From Streptomyces sp. AC555_RSS877 (GTDB lineage Bacteria > Actinomycetota > Actinomycetes > Streptomycetales > Streptomycetaceae): a stretch of DNA of 64,000 bases. Below, in pieces: positions 34,931 through 42,671 of this stretch. A model generated the notes under the pieces. The model did no database searches and had not been told where the DNA came from. It saw nothing but the letters and a program-made list of their open reading frames with translations. The DNA lies in contig NZ_JAGMUK010000216.1 of the NCBI RefSeq assembly GCF_019049245.1, positions 62,001 through 126,000 of the forward strand, given 5' to 3'. Position numbers and translations under genes: made by a program. Position 1 is the stretch's first letter, and every line of letters starts with the position of its first letter.

Positions 34931-35731
34931 GTGAGCGCCATGCCGATCGCCTTGCTGGTCACCACGGTCGCCACGGGCGCCGTGGGCGTCGCCGTCCTGC
35001 GCACCCTCATGGTGCTGCGCCGGCAGGTCGCCGCCCTGCACGCCGAACTCGCCGCGGGGAACGCCGCCGCGGCGCGGGGCCGCGTGCCGGCCGCCCGCCA
35101 CTCCGCCGACGTCGACGAGATACGTGCCGCCGTGGCCGAGGCCCTCGCCGAGGAGCGTGAGCGCGAGCTCGCCGAGGCCCGCGCCTTCTGGGCCGCGCAG
35201 GAGGCCCGTGACGCCTCCGACGCGCCCTCACTGCTGGGTCTGCCCGACAGCGAGCTGTTCCTGCCCCGGCAGGCCGATTTCGTGGGCCTGGAGCCGGTCG
35301 CCGAGCACGGCGCCGATGCCGACGAGTCCGCCGGGGCCCCCTCCTTCGGGGGAGAGTCCGCGGAACTGGCCGCGGCCCGCCGCCGCCACCCCTCCCACCC
35401 GGACTTCGTGCCGGTCTCGTCACCGGTGGTCAACGACCACGAGCGCACGGTGGCGACGCTGGAGGAACTGGCCTCGTCCCAGGTCGAGCTCGCCGACGTC
35501 CGCCCGGGCCCCCTGGGCACCCTCGACGTCTACGTCTTCGCCGACGGCACCACTCTCTGCATGACGCCGGGGCACCGCGAGACGGCGGAGCGCCTGGCGT
35601 CGGCCCTGCACGCCGGTGAGACGCCGACCCTGCTGGGCGGCTCGGGCGTCTCCGGGGCCTACACCCTGACCTTCGCGTGCGGCGAGGAGAACGTCTACAT
35701 CCTGGCCGACCGGGTCATAGCGTCCCTCTAG
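34931..35731 (+). CDS. Hypothetical membrane-anchored protein
   Basis: A 266-residue protein. The N-terminus holds one hydrophobic helix (PIALLVTTVATGAVGVAVLRTL) followed by a charged, Ala/Glu-rich probable coiled coil (residues 25-90, with AVAEALAEERERELAEARAF). A disordered acidic middle (ADADESAGAPSFGGES) leads to a folded C-terminal domain of about 90 residues (TLDVYVFADGTTLCMTPGHR, GAYTLTFACGEENVYILADR). I do not recognise this domain. The GTG start is chosen for its position just before the hydrophobic helix; GGGAG lies 13 bases upstream. Confidence 0.75.
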   Translation: MSAMPIALLVTTVATGAVGVAVLRTLMVLRRQVAALHAELAAGNAAAARGRVPAARHSADVDEIRAAVAEALAEERERELAEARAFWAAQEARDASDAPSLLGLPDSELFLPRQADFVGLEPVAEHGADADESAGAPSFGGESAELAAARRRHPSHPDFVPVSSPVVNDHERTVATLEELASSQVELADVRPGPLGTLDVYVFADGTTLCMTPGHRETAERLASALHAGETPTLLGGSGVSGAYTLTFACGEENVYILADRVIASL

Positions 35732-35744
35732 GGCTCACCCGGGC

Positions 35745-36056
35745 TCACACGCCCGCCCTCTTCTGCGCTTCCTCCACCAGCCGCACCGCATCATCGACCT
35801 GGCCCTCGTCCGTAAGTACGAGGGCCAAGTCATGCACAGCGACGGTGATTTGATCGGCGGCGGCGAACATCCCCGCGTCGGGCATCTCCCGGGGCTCGGC
35901 CCCGGGCTCCTCCACTTCCTGCGCCCACCGGGCGAACTCCCTGGCCAGCCCCAGAGCCTCAGCGGCAGCGCCCCGCTGCAGCCGGCTCTGCGGGGCGGCC
36001 CGGAGACGATCGGCAAAGTGATCCACCGCACGGCACAGACGCGTCGTATCCACCAC
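35745..36056 (-). CDS. Small hypothetical protein, helical
   Basis: A 103-residue, probably all-helical soluble protein (RLCRAVDHFADRLRA, ADQITVAVHDLALVLTDEGQ, VDDAVRLVEEAQKRAGV). The middle part has the look of a TPR-like helix pair. The GTG start is at 36056. No family recognised. It is convergent with the preceding gene. Confidence 0.7.
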   Translation of the reverse strand: MVDTTRLCRAVDHFADRLRAAPQSRLQRGAAAEALGLAREFARWAQEVEEPGAEPREMPDAGMFAAADQITVAVHDLALVLTDEGQVDDAVRLVEEAQKRAGV

Positions 36057-36160
36057 GCCGCGAGAGTACGCGCCCCACCGGGACTGTTGCCAACGGGCGA
36101 ACGCTCAGGCACGGTGACCTGAAGGACCGGCTTACATCCCCTTTGCGTCCGGAGGCGCCG

Positions 36161-36391
36161 ATGTCCCACGTCCTCTCCGAGGAGACCCACCGCAACATGC
36201 TCGCCCGCATCCCCCACTGCACCGGTCGTGAAGTCTCCGACTGGCTGCGCACTGTCGAAGAAGGCCCTTCTCTCTTCCGCTTCGAGGAGAAGGTCAGCTG
36301 GCTTCGCCACGAACACGACCTCGCGTACGGCCACGCGAAGGCGATCGTCCACGAGTACGACCTGAGGAGGGCGGCGCGCAAACTCCTTTAG
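36161..36391 (+). CDS. DUF4287 domain protein
   Basis: A 76-residue protein with the DUF4287 pattern: ETHRNMLARIPHCTGREVSDW at the start, then FRFEEKVSWLRHEHDLAYGH and AKAIVHEYDLRRA. It matches the small conserved family in which this domain stands alone. ATG 36161 follows GGAGGCGCCG; an in-frame ATG 18 bases earlier lacks a site. The function is not established. A hairpin follows directly. Confidence 0.85.
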   Translation: MSHVLSEETHRNMLARIPHCTGREVSDWLRTVEEGPSLFRFEEKVSWLRHEHDLAYGHAKAIVHEYDLRRAARKLL

Positions 36392-36403
36392 GCGCGCACA
36401 CGA

Positions 36404-36435
36404 AAAGGGCCCCGGGACGGAACCCGGGGCCCTTT
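36404..36435. terminator. Bidirectional hairpin terminator
   Basis: Perfect 13-bp arms AAAGGGCCCCGGG and CCCGGGGCCCTTT with a 6-base loop lie between convergent genes (DUF4287 gene ends 36391, Bax1-like gene ends 36476). The A-run and T-run at the base make it usable in both directions. Confidence 0.88.
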
Positions 36436-36475
36436 CACGCACGCGGTGCGTGCTGGTCGCTACCAGTCGCTGCCA

Positions 36476-37372
36476 CTAGTCGCTGCTGTTGAGGATCGCG
36501 ATGATCCTCAGGAACTCCATGTAGATCCACACCAGCGTCAGCGTCAGCCCGAAGGCCGCCAGCCACGCCTCCTCGCGCGGCGCGCCGTACGCGATGCCGT
36601 CCTCGACCTGCTTGAAGTCCAGGGCGAGGAAGCAGGCGCCGAGCAGGATGCCGACGACGCCGAAGATCACGCCGAGCGGGCCGCTGCGGAAGCCGAGGCC
36701 GTCACCGCCGCCGAAGACGGCGAACAGCAGGTTCACCATCATCAGCAGGACGAAGCCGAGCGCGGCCGCCATCACGAAGCCGACGAACCGGCGGTTGACG
36801 CGGATCCAGCCCGCCTTGTACGCCACCAGCACACCGGTGAAGACCGCCATGGTGCCGATCACGGCCTGCATGGCCGCGCCGTCCGCGATGCGGTTGTCGA
36901 CGATGTTGGACAGGACGCCGAGGAAGACGCCCTCGAACGCGGCGTACATCAGGATCAGCGCGGGCGAGGCCTTGCGCTTGAAGGACTGGACGAAGGCCAG
37001 GACCATGCCGACCAGCGCGGCACCGATGCCGATGCCGTACGAACGGCCGATGTTGGCGTCGTCGATCGGCAGCAGCGCCCAGGCGAGCGCGGCCGTGACG
37101 ATCAGGACGCCGAGTGTGGTGCCGGTACGCAGGACGACGTCGTCGATCGTCATGCGGCCGGTGGTGACCGGGGCCTGCGGCGGCGCGCCGTGCTGAAGGT
37201 CCTGCTGCGCGTAAGGGTTCTGCGCGTACGGGTTGCCGGCCTGCGGCTGCGCGTACGGGTTGCCCTGGGTGCCTACAGCTGCGCCCCCGGCCTGCGGCGC
37301 GGTGTTGAAGCCCGCGTAGCCGTTGTCGCGGCTGAACCCCCGTCGCGAGAAGACCGGGTTGCTGCTCCTCAT
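36476..37372 (-). CDS. Bax inhibitor-1/YccA-family membrane protein
   Basis: A 298-residue integral membrane protein. A 75-residue cytosolic N-terminus is Gln/Pro/Asn/Tyr-rich with repeats of NPYAQ. Seven hydrophobic helices follow (TLGVLIVTAALAWALLP, GIGIGAALVGMVLAFV, and so on to AAFGLTLTLVWIYMEFLRII). The C-terminal YMEFLRIIAIL is a hallmark of the bacterial BI-1-like group. Homologues form calcium-leak channels; here the function is not known. The N-terminal NPYAQ repeats suggest a disordered interaction segment. Confidence 0.9.
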   Translation of the reverse strand: MRSSNPVFSRRGFSRDNGYAGFNTAPQAGGAAVGTQGNPYAQPQAGNPYAQNPYAQQDLQHGAPPQAPVTTGRMTIDDVVLRTGTTLGVLIVTAALAWALLPIDDANIGRSYGIGIGAALVGMVLAFVQSFKRKASPALILMYAAFEGVFLGVLSNIVDNRIADGAAMQAVIGTMAVFTGVLVAYKAGWIRVNRRFVGFVMAAALGFVLLMMVNLLFAVFGGGDGLGFRSGPLGVIFGVVGILLGACFLALDFKQVEDGIAYGAPREEAWLAAFGLTLTLVWIYMEFLRIIAILNSSD

Positions 37373-37531
37373 TTCACTCCTCCATGGCCACCGTGTGTGG
37401 GCCTTGGGCTCAAGAGTAATAGGTAGGCAAAGGAATGACCCTAGTGCTTGGGGAGGATCTTTCCCTTGTTGTGCTGCGCAACACGCTACGCGGCCCCATG
37501 ATTCCCGGCCACGGCGGTCCTCACTCTTGCC

Positions 37532-38707
37532 TCACCCGAACGGGAACCCCGTGTACCCCTCGGCCAGGTCGGTCTCGGCGGCCCGGGAGGACGCGAGCCG
37601 CTCCAGCCGGGCCAGCTGGAGGCGGTCCTCGAAGGCAGTGGCGTCGGGGGCCCGGTGCAGGAGGGTGGTCATGTCGTAGGAGAACCGTTCGGCCTGCCAG
37701 ACGCGGCGCAGGCAGGTCTCGGAGTAGGCGTCGAGCAGCTCGGCCGAGCCGGTCTCCTGCTCATGCGCCAGGGCCCTCGCGAAGGTGACGACGTCGCCGA
37801 CAGCGAGGTTGAGGCCCTTGGCTCCCGTGGGCGGCACGATGTGGGCCGCGTCCCCGGCCAGGAAGAGGCGGCCGTGCCGCATCGGCTCGTGGACGTAGGA
37901 GCGCATCGGGGTGACCGACTTCTGGGTGATCGGGCCGCGCTTCAGACGCCAGCCGTCGGCGGTCTCGAAGCGGCGCTCCAGTTCCGCCCAGATGTCGTCG
38001 TCACGCCACGCCTCGGCGTCGGTGCCCTCCGGCACCTGGAGGTAGAGCCGGGAGACCGACGGGGAGCGCATGGACAGCAGGGCGAAGCCGCGGTCGTGGT
38101 GGGCGTAGACCAGCTCGTCGTGGGAGGGCGGGACGTCGGCGAGGATGCCGAGCCAGCCGAAGGGGTACGACCGCTCGAAGGTCCGGGACAGCGTGGCGGG
38201 GACCGCCTGGCGCGCGACTCCCCAGAAGCCGTCGCAGCCGACGACGTAGTCGCACTCCAGGACGTCCTCGACGCCCTCGTGCCGGAACCGGACGCGCGGG
38301 CTGCCGGTGTCGGCACCCTCGACGGCCAGCGCCTCCGCCTCGAACAGCAGCGGGCCGCCCTCCTTGAGCTGGAGGGCGATGAGGTCCTTGCAGACCTCGG
38401 TCTGGGCGTAGACCATCACCGACCGGCCGCCAGTGAGGGCGGGGAAGTCGACGCGGTGGCGCTTCGTGGCGTACCGCAGCTCTATGCCGTCGTGGCGCAG
38501 GCCCTCGCGGTCCATGCGTTCGCCGGCGCCGGCCGCGCGCAGCACGTCCACCGTGCCCTGCTCCAGGATTCCGGCCCGCTGCCGCTGCTCGACGTAGGCG
38601 CGGTCGCGGCTCTCCAGGACGACCGAGCCGATGCCTGCGTTGTGGAGCAGCCGGGCGAGCAGGAGGCCGGCGGGGCCCGCTCCGATGATGCCGACGGTGG
38701 TGCGCAT
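37532..38707 (-). CDS. pobA: 4-hydroxybenzoate 3-monooxygenase
   Basis: A 391-residue FAD hydroxylase that converts 4-hydroxybenzoate to protocatechuate with NADPH and O2. Motifs: FAD-binding TVGIIGAGPAGLLLARLL, the DG motif CDYVVGCDGFWG, and the GD motif FLAGDAAHIVPPTGAKGLNL. Length matches PobA (about 394). I chose the ATG at 38707 because GGGAGG stands 7 bases upstream; an ATG at 38731 would add 8 residues. A perfect palindrome is found 33-50 bases upstream. No pobR gene is adjacent within the window. Confidence 0.94.
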   Translation of the reverse strand: MRTTVGIIGAGPAGLLLARLLHNAGIGSVVLESRDRAYVEQRQRAGILEQGTVDVLRAAGAGERMDREGLRHDGIELRYATKRHRVDFPALTGGRSVMVYAQTEVCKDLIALQLKEGGPLLFEAEALAVEGADTGSPRVRFRHEGVEDVLECDYVVGCDGFWGVARQAVPATLSRTFERSYPFGWLGILADVPPSHDELVYAHHDRGFALLSMRSPSVSRLYLQVPEGTDAEAWRDDDIWAELERRFETADGWRLKRGPITQKSVTPMRSYVHEPMRHGRLFLAGDAAHIVPPTGAKGLNLAVGDVVTFARALAHEQETGSAELLDAYSETCLRRVWQAERFSYDMTTLLHRAPDATAFEDRLQLARLERLASSRAAETDLAEGYTGFPFG

Positions 38708-38739
38708 CGACCCGCCTCCCTTTCGATTCATGTTCGCAT

Positions 38740-38757
38740 AGTGAAGTTTTCTTCACT
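38740..38757. promoter_or_regulatory. Palindromic operator upstream of pobA
   Basis: AGTGAAG-TTTT-CTTCACT, a perfect 7-bp dyad with 4-base spacer, lies 33 bases before the pobA start in a locally AT-rich stretch. The size fits a dimeric regulator (IclR or MarR type) controlling pobA. The regulator is not identified. Confidence 0.65.
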
Positions 38758-38847
38758 TGCTTCGCGACATGAGTTTCCGACCGCATGCGCCCGCTGTCAA
38801 CGGTCGAGCGGTGAACTCTTCAATGGAGGGTGCACAGGTCTCGGAAG

Positions 38848-38931
38848 TGCCCGGAGCCGGACTTGAACCGGCACGCCCGCGAAGGGGCAGCGAGGTTTAA
38901 GCTCGCCGTGTCTGCATTCCACCATCCGGGC
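38848..38931 (-). tRNA. bldA: tRNA-Leu (anticodon TAA), the UUA-decoding developmental tRNA
   Basis: An 84-base gene read on the minus strand. The acceptor arms are GCCCGGA and TCCGGGC plus discriminator A. The anticodon arm GCGAG-CTTAAAC-CTCGC gives anticodon TAA (plus-strand 38897-38899). A long variable arm follows (CCCTTCGCGGG hairpin), and the T-arm loop is GGTTCAAGTCC. CCA is not encoded. In Streptomyces this is the only tRNA reading the rare Leu codon UUA, and its loss blocks aerial growth and antibiotic production. The sequence agrees with the bldA I remember. It is transcribed toward pobA on the same strand, 140 bases away. Confidence 0.95.
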
Positions 38932-38959
38932 AGGCCATGGGCTCCGCATCGAGGTTCCG

Positions 38960-38987
38960 AGCCTATCGGGCTCCTTCCCCCCGTCAT
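38960..38987 (-). promoter_or_regulatory. Candidate bldA promoter
   Basis: On the minus strand, ATGACG (38982-38987) and TAGGCT (38960-38965) are 16 bases apart and resemble -35 TTGACR and -10 TAGRRT elements. The -10 ends 28 bases before the mature tRNA, leaving a short leader for 5' processing. Assigned by position and consensus only. Confidence 0.45.
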
Positions 38988-39023
38988 CGGGAGGGCGGCC
39001 CCATGTTGTCTTATTTTATTGAT

Positions 39024-39054
39024 GCCTGAGGGTGCATCAGCACCCGGTACAGGC
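39024..39054. promoter_or_regulatory. Hairpin beside an AT-rich patch upstream of bldA
   Basis: A nested stem: inner GGGTGC/GCACCC with loop ATCA, outer GCCTG/CAGGC with a small bulge. It abuts a 19-base AT-rich stretch that is exceptional in this sequence. The role is unknown: it could be a protein-binding or transcript-end structure between bldA and the ABC operon. Confidence 0.4.
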
Positions 39055-39317
39055 CATCCGCACTTGCCAATAGCCTTGCGCGTGCCCTCGGGCCTCGCAT
39101 GCGGAATGACGGAATTTCACCGCCCGAACGAGGGGGCTCCACCTGTTCTCTGCATCTGTCAGGGGTGGCCGTCATCCCCAGGTATGACGCGGCGGCCCCT
39201 GGTCCGACCCGAGTCTGCCTTCAGAACCGGAACAGCGGGTGACTACACGGCGGCGGGCGGCACGGACGATGGATGTCGTCCCTCCGACCACCCCTCGTCC
39301 TTCAGGAGTGCCCACTC

Positions 39318-40088
39318 GTGACCACCGCATCCATCGCCGGCCGGGCCACCACCGTGGCCGCGCGCGCCACGGATCTGTCGAAGATCTACGGACAGGGCGA
39401 GACCCAGGTGGTCGCCCTGGACCGGGTCTCCGTCGACTTCCGGCAGGCCGAGTTCACCGCGATCATGGGCCCCTCCGGGTCCGGCAAGTCCACGCTGATG
39501 CATTGCGTGGCCGGCCTGGACACCTTCTCCTCCGGTTCGGTGCGCATCGGCGAGACCGAGCTGGGCTCGCTGAAGGACAAGCAGCTGACCAAGTTGCGCC
39601 GGGACAAGATCGGCTTCATCTTCCAGGCGTTCAACCTGCTGCCCACCCTGACAGCCCTGGAGAACATCACCCTCCCGATGGACATCGCGGGCCGCAAGCC
39701 GGACAAGCAGTGGCTGGAGAAGGTGATCGGGATGGTCGGCCTGGCCGACCGTCTCAGCCACCGCCCCTCCCAGCTGTCCGGCGGCCAGCAGCAGCGCGTC
39801 GCCGTGGCCCGCGCCCTGGCGTCCCGGCCCGACATCGTCTTCGGTGACGAGCCGACCGGAAACCTCGACTCGCGCTCCGGCGCCGAGGTGCTGGGCTTCC
39901 TGCGCAACTCCGTACGGGAGCTCGGGCAGACGGTGGTGATGGTGACCCACGACCCGGTGGCGGCGGCGTACGCGGACCGGGTGGTGTTCCTGGCGGACGG
40001 GCGGATCGTCGACGAGATGTACGGCCCCACTGCGGAGTCGGTCCTCGACTTCATGAAGCAGTTCGACGCGAAGGGCCGTACCAGCTGA
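39318..40088 (+). CDS. ABC exporter ATP-binding protein (MacB/LolD/FtsE type)
   Basis: A 256-residue ATPase. Walker A MGPSGSGKST, Q-loop FIFQAFNLLPTLTALENI, signature LSGGQQQRVAVARAL, Walker B DIVFGDEPTGNLDSRSG and switch VVMVTHDPVAA are intact. The NLDSRSG sequence after Walker B marks the LolD/MacB group. The GTG at 39318 has GGAG about 10 bases upstream. The stop overlaps the permease start (TGATG). It is expected to drive a mechanotransmission-type permease rather than classical transport. Confidence 0.94.
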   Translation: MTTASIAGRATTVAARATDLSKIYGQGETQVVALDRVSVDFRQAEFTAIMGPSGSGKSTLMHCVAGLDTFSSGSVRIGETELGSLKDKQLTKLRRDKIGFIFQAFNLLPTLTALENITLPMDIAGRKPDKQWLEKVIGMVGLADRLSHRPSQLSGGQQQRVAVARALASRPDIVFGDEPTGNLDSRSGAEVLGFLRNSVRELGQTVVMVTHDPVAAAYADRVVFLADGRIVDEMYGPTAESVLDFMKQFDAKGRTS

Positions 40089-42616
40089 TGTTCCGCACCG
40101 CCCTGCGCAACGTACTCGCGCACAAGGCCAGACTGCTCATGACCGTGCTCGCCGTGATGCTCGGCGTGGCCTTCGTGTCGGGGACCCTGGTCTTCACCAA
40201 CACCATTTCCGAGGCCTACCAGAAGAGTTCGGCCAAGGGCTTCGACCAGGTCGACGTGGCCGTGGAGGCCGAACTCCAGGAGGACAAGGGCGACACCGTC
40301 GGCAAGCGGGCCGAGCTGACCCAGGCGCTGCTCGACGAGAGCACGAAGGTGCCGGGGGCCGCCTCCGCCATCGGCGTGGTCAACGGCTTCACCGCCATCG
40401 CCGACAAGGACGGCAAGCTGATCGGCGGCGGCTTCCAGTCCCAGGGCGGCAACTACTGGGGCACCAAGGACCCCCGGTATCCGCTGGTCAGCGGGCGCAC
40501 GCCGAGCGGCGCGGGCCAGGTCCTCATCGACTCCGAGACCGCGAAGCGCGCCGGATACCAGGTCGGCGACACCGTACGGATCTCGGTGGACGGCCCGGTG
40601 CTCGACCCGGAGATCACCGGCATCTTCACCACCGACGACGGCAACGTCGCCGCCGGCGGCAGCCTCGCCCTCTTCGACACGGCGACGGCCCAGCGGCTGT
40701 TCGGCAAGGCGGGCACGTACGACCAGATCGACGTCAGGGCGAAGGCGGGCGTCAGCCAGGCGGCGCTGAAGGCGGAGCTGGACAAGGCGCTGCCGAAGGA
40801 CACCGTCGAGACGACGACCGGGCAGGAACTGTCCGACAGTCAGGCGGAGGCGATCTCCGCCTCGATGTCCGGGCTGAAGCAGGGGCTGCTGGTCTTCGCG
40901 GGCATCGCGCTGTTCGTCGGCACGTTCATCATCGCCAACACCTTCACCATGCTGGTCGCCCAGCGCACCAAGGAACTGGCGCTGCTGCGGGCCGTCGGTG
41001 CCTCGCGCCGGCAGGTCACCCGTTCCGTCCTCGTCGAGGCGTTCGTGGTCGGCGTGGTCGCCGCGGTGACCGGCCTCGCCGCCGGCGTCGGCATCGGCGC
41101 GGGACTGCGGTCGCTTATGGGCTCGCTCGGCGCGACCGTCCCGGACGGGCCGCTGATCGTCACGCCCGGCACCGTCCTCGCGGCCCTCGCGGTCGGTGTC
41201 CTCGTCACCATGCTGGCGGCCTGGCTGCCGGGCCGCCGGGCGGCGAAGATCCCGCCGGTGGCGGCGATGAGCAGCGTGCACGCACAGGCGACCGCCAAGT
41301 CGCTGGTGCTGCGCAACACGCTGGGGGCGCTGTTCTCGGGAGCGGGTGTCGCGGTCGTCCTCGCGGCCACGACGATGTCGGGCTCGGACGGTCAGGCCCC
41401 CATGGGTCTGGGCGCCGTCCTCCTGATCATCGGCGTCTTCATCCTCACCCCGCTGCTGTCCCGCCCGCTGATCGCGGCCGCGGCACCTCTCCTGCGCGTG
41501 TTCGGCGTCTCGGGCAAGCTGGCCCGCCAGAACTCGGTGCGCAACCCGCGCCGTACGGCCGCCACGGCCTCCGCGCTGATGATCGGCCTCACCCTCATCA
41601 CCGGCATGACGGTGATGGCCGGCAGCCTGCAGAAGTCGATCGACAAGATGGCGGCGTCCGCGATCCGGGCGGACTACGTGGTCTCCATGGCCAACGGCAA
41701 CGAACTGTCCCTGGACGTCGAGAAGAAGCTGGGCCGGGTCGACGACGTCACCGCCACCAGCCCGCTGCGCAACGCGCCGTCCCGCATCGACGGCGAGACG
41801 GAGTACCTCACCGGCGTCACGGGCGGCACGATCCGCGAACTGACCGACCTGAAGGTCGACAGCGGCGCCTTCGAGGTGGGCGGCACGCAGGTCGTCGTGG
41901 ACGACAGGACGGCCACTTCACACGGCTGGAAGGCGGGTTCGCGCTTCACCGTCGCCTACGAGGACGGCAAGAAGCAGGAACTGAGGGTCGCCGGGGTCTA
42001 CGAGGGCAACGAGATGATCCAGGGCATCATCCTGGACAACGCCACGCTCTCCCCGCACCAGACGGACCCGGCCGACATGCAGGTGATGGTCAAGACGTCC
42101 GACGGGGCGTCGAGCGCGACGAAGGACAAGCTGGAGAAGGCCCTCGGCGCCAACCCGGCCATCAAGGTCCAGGACAAGAAGGATCTCTCCAACGAGATCG
42201 CCCAGATGTTCACGCTGATGCTGAACATGCTCTACGGCCTGCTGGCCATGGCCGTGCTCATCGCGGTCCTCGGGGTCATCAACACCCTGGCCATGTCGGT
42301 CTTCGAACGCTCCCAGGAGATCGGCATGCTCCGCGCGATCGGCCTGGACCGCAAGGGCATCAAGCGGATGGTCCGTCTGGAGTCCCTGGTCATCTGCCTG
42401 TTCGGCGGGATCCTGGGCATCGGCCTCGGTGTGTTCTTCGGCTGGGCGGCCGGGGAACTCCTCGGCGCGAGCCTGGCGACGTACGAACTCGTCCTGCCGT
42501 GGGCGAGGATGGCGGTCTTCCTGCTCCTGGCGGCGACCGTGGGCGTCCTGGCGGCGCTGTGGCCGGCCCGGCGGGCGGCCCGGCTGAACATGCTGGCGGC
42601 GATCAAGGCGGAGTAG
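40088..42616 (+). CDS. FtsX/MacB-like ABC permease, large two-domain form
   Basis: An 842-residue membrane protein. The N-terminal helix (LLMTVLAVMLGVAFVSGTLVF) is followed by a large extracellular MacB-type periplasmic-core domain and three FtsX helices (residues about 255-385, with ELALLRAVGASRRQVTRSVL). A second unit follows: another helix, an extracellular domain (residues about 530-690) and three more FtsX helices with EIGMLRAIGLDRKGIKRMVR. This DUF214 layout with ten helices is typical of Gram-positive exporters for lipids, peptides or antimicrobials. The substrate is unknown. A strong hairpin closes the two-gene operon. Confidence 0.93.
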   Translation: MFRTALRNVLAHKARLLMTVLAVMLGVAFVSGTLVFTNTISEAYQKSSAKGFDQVDVAVEAELQEDKGDTVGKRAELTQALLDESTKVPGAASAIGVVNGFTAIADKDGKLIGGGFQSQGGNYWGTKDPRYPLVSGRTPSGAGQVLIDSETAKRAGYQVGDTVRISVDGPVLDPEITGIFTTDDGNVAAGGSLALFDTATAQRLFGKAGTYDQIDVRAKAGVSQAALKAELDKALPKDTVETTTGQELSDSQAEAISASMSGLKQGLLVFAGIALFVGTFIIANTFTMLVAQRTKELALLRAVGASRRQVTRSVLVEAFVVGVVAAVTGLAAGVGIGAGLRSLMGSLGATVPDGPLIVTPGTVLAALAVGVLVTMLAAWLPGRRAAKIPPVAAMSSVHAQATAKSLVLRNTLGALFSGAGVAVVLAATTMSGSDGQAPMGLGAVLLIIGVFILTPLLSRPLIAAAAPLLRVFGVSGKLARQNSVRNPRRTAATASALMIGLTLITGMTVMAGSLQKSIDKMAASAIRADYVVSMANGNELSLDVEKKLGRVDDVTATSPLRNAPSRIDGETEYLTGVTGGTIRELTDLKVDSGAFEVGGTQVVVDDRTATSHGWKAGSRFTVAYEDGKKQELRVAGVYEGNEMIQGIILDNATLSPHQTDPADMQVMVKTSDGASSATKDKLEKALGANPAIKVQDKKDLSNEIAQMFTLMLNMLYGLLAMAVLIAVLGVINTLAMSVFERSQEIGMLRAIGLDRKGIKRMVRLESLVICLFGGILGIGLGVFFGWAAGELLGASLATYELVLPWARMAVFLLLAATVGVLAALWPARRAARLNMLAAIKAE

Positions 42617-42629
42617 CGGTACGGCGCTC

Positions 42630-42661
42630 GGGGCCCCGTCCTTCGGTGAGGACGGGGCCCC
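42630..42661. terminator. Terminator between the ABC exporter and cfa genes
   Basis: Perfect 12-bp arms GGGGCCCCGTCC and GGACGGGGCCCC with an 8-base loop lie between convergent genes, 13 bases after the permease stop and 10 before the cfa stop. Probably bidirectional. Confidence 0.87.
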
Positions 42662-42671
42662 TGTCGTGTCC

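Larger units (their letters stand above)
38932..39317. other. bldA upstream region, 386 bases
   Basis: The region contains the candidate bldA promoter, a marked AT-rich patch (TTGTCTTATTTTATTGATG, about 39005-39023) and an adjacent hairpin (39024-39054). It also carries the leader of the ABC exporter operon. No protein gene is supported. Confidence 0.6.
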
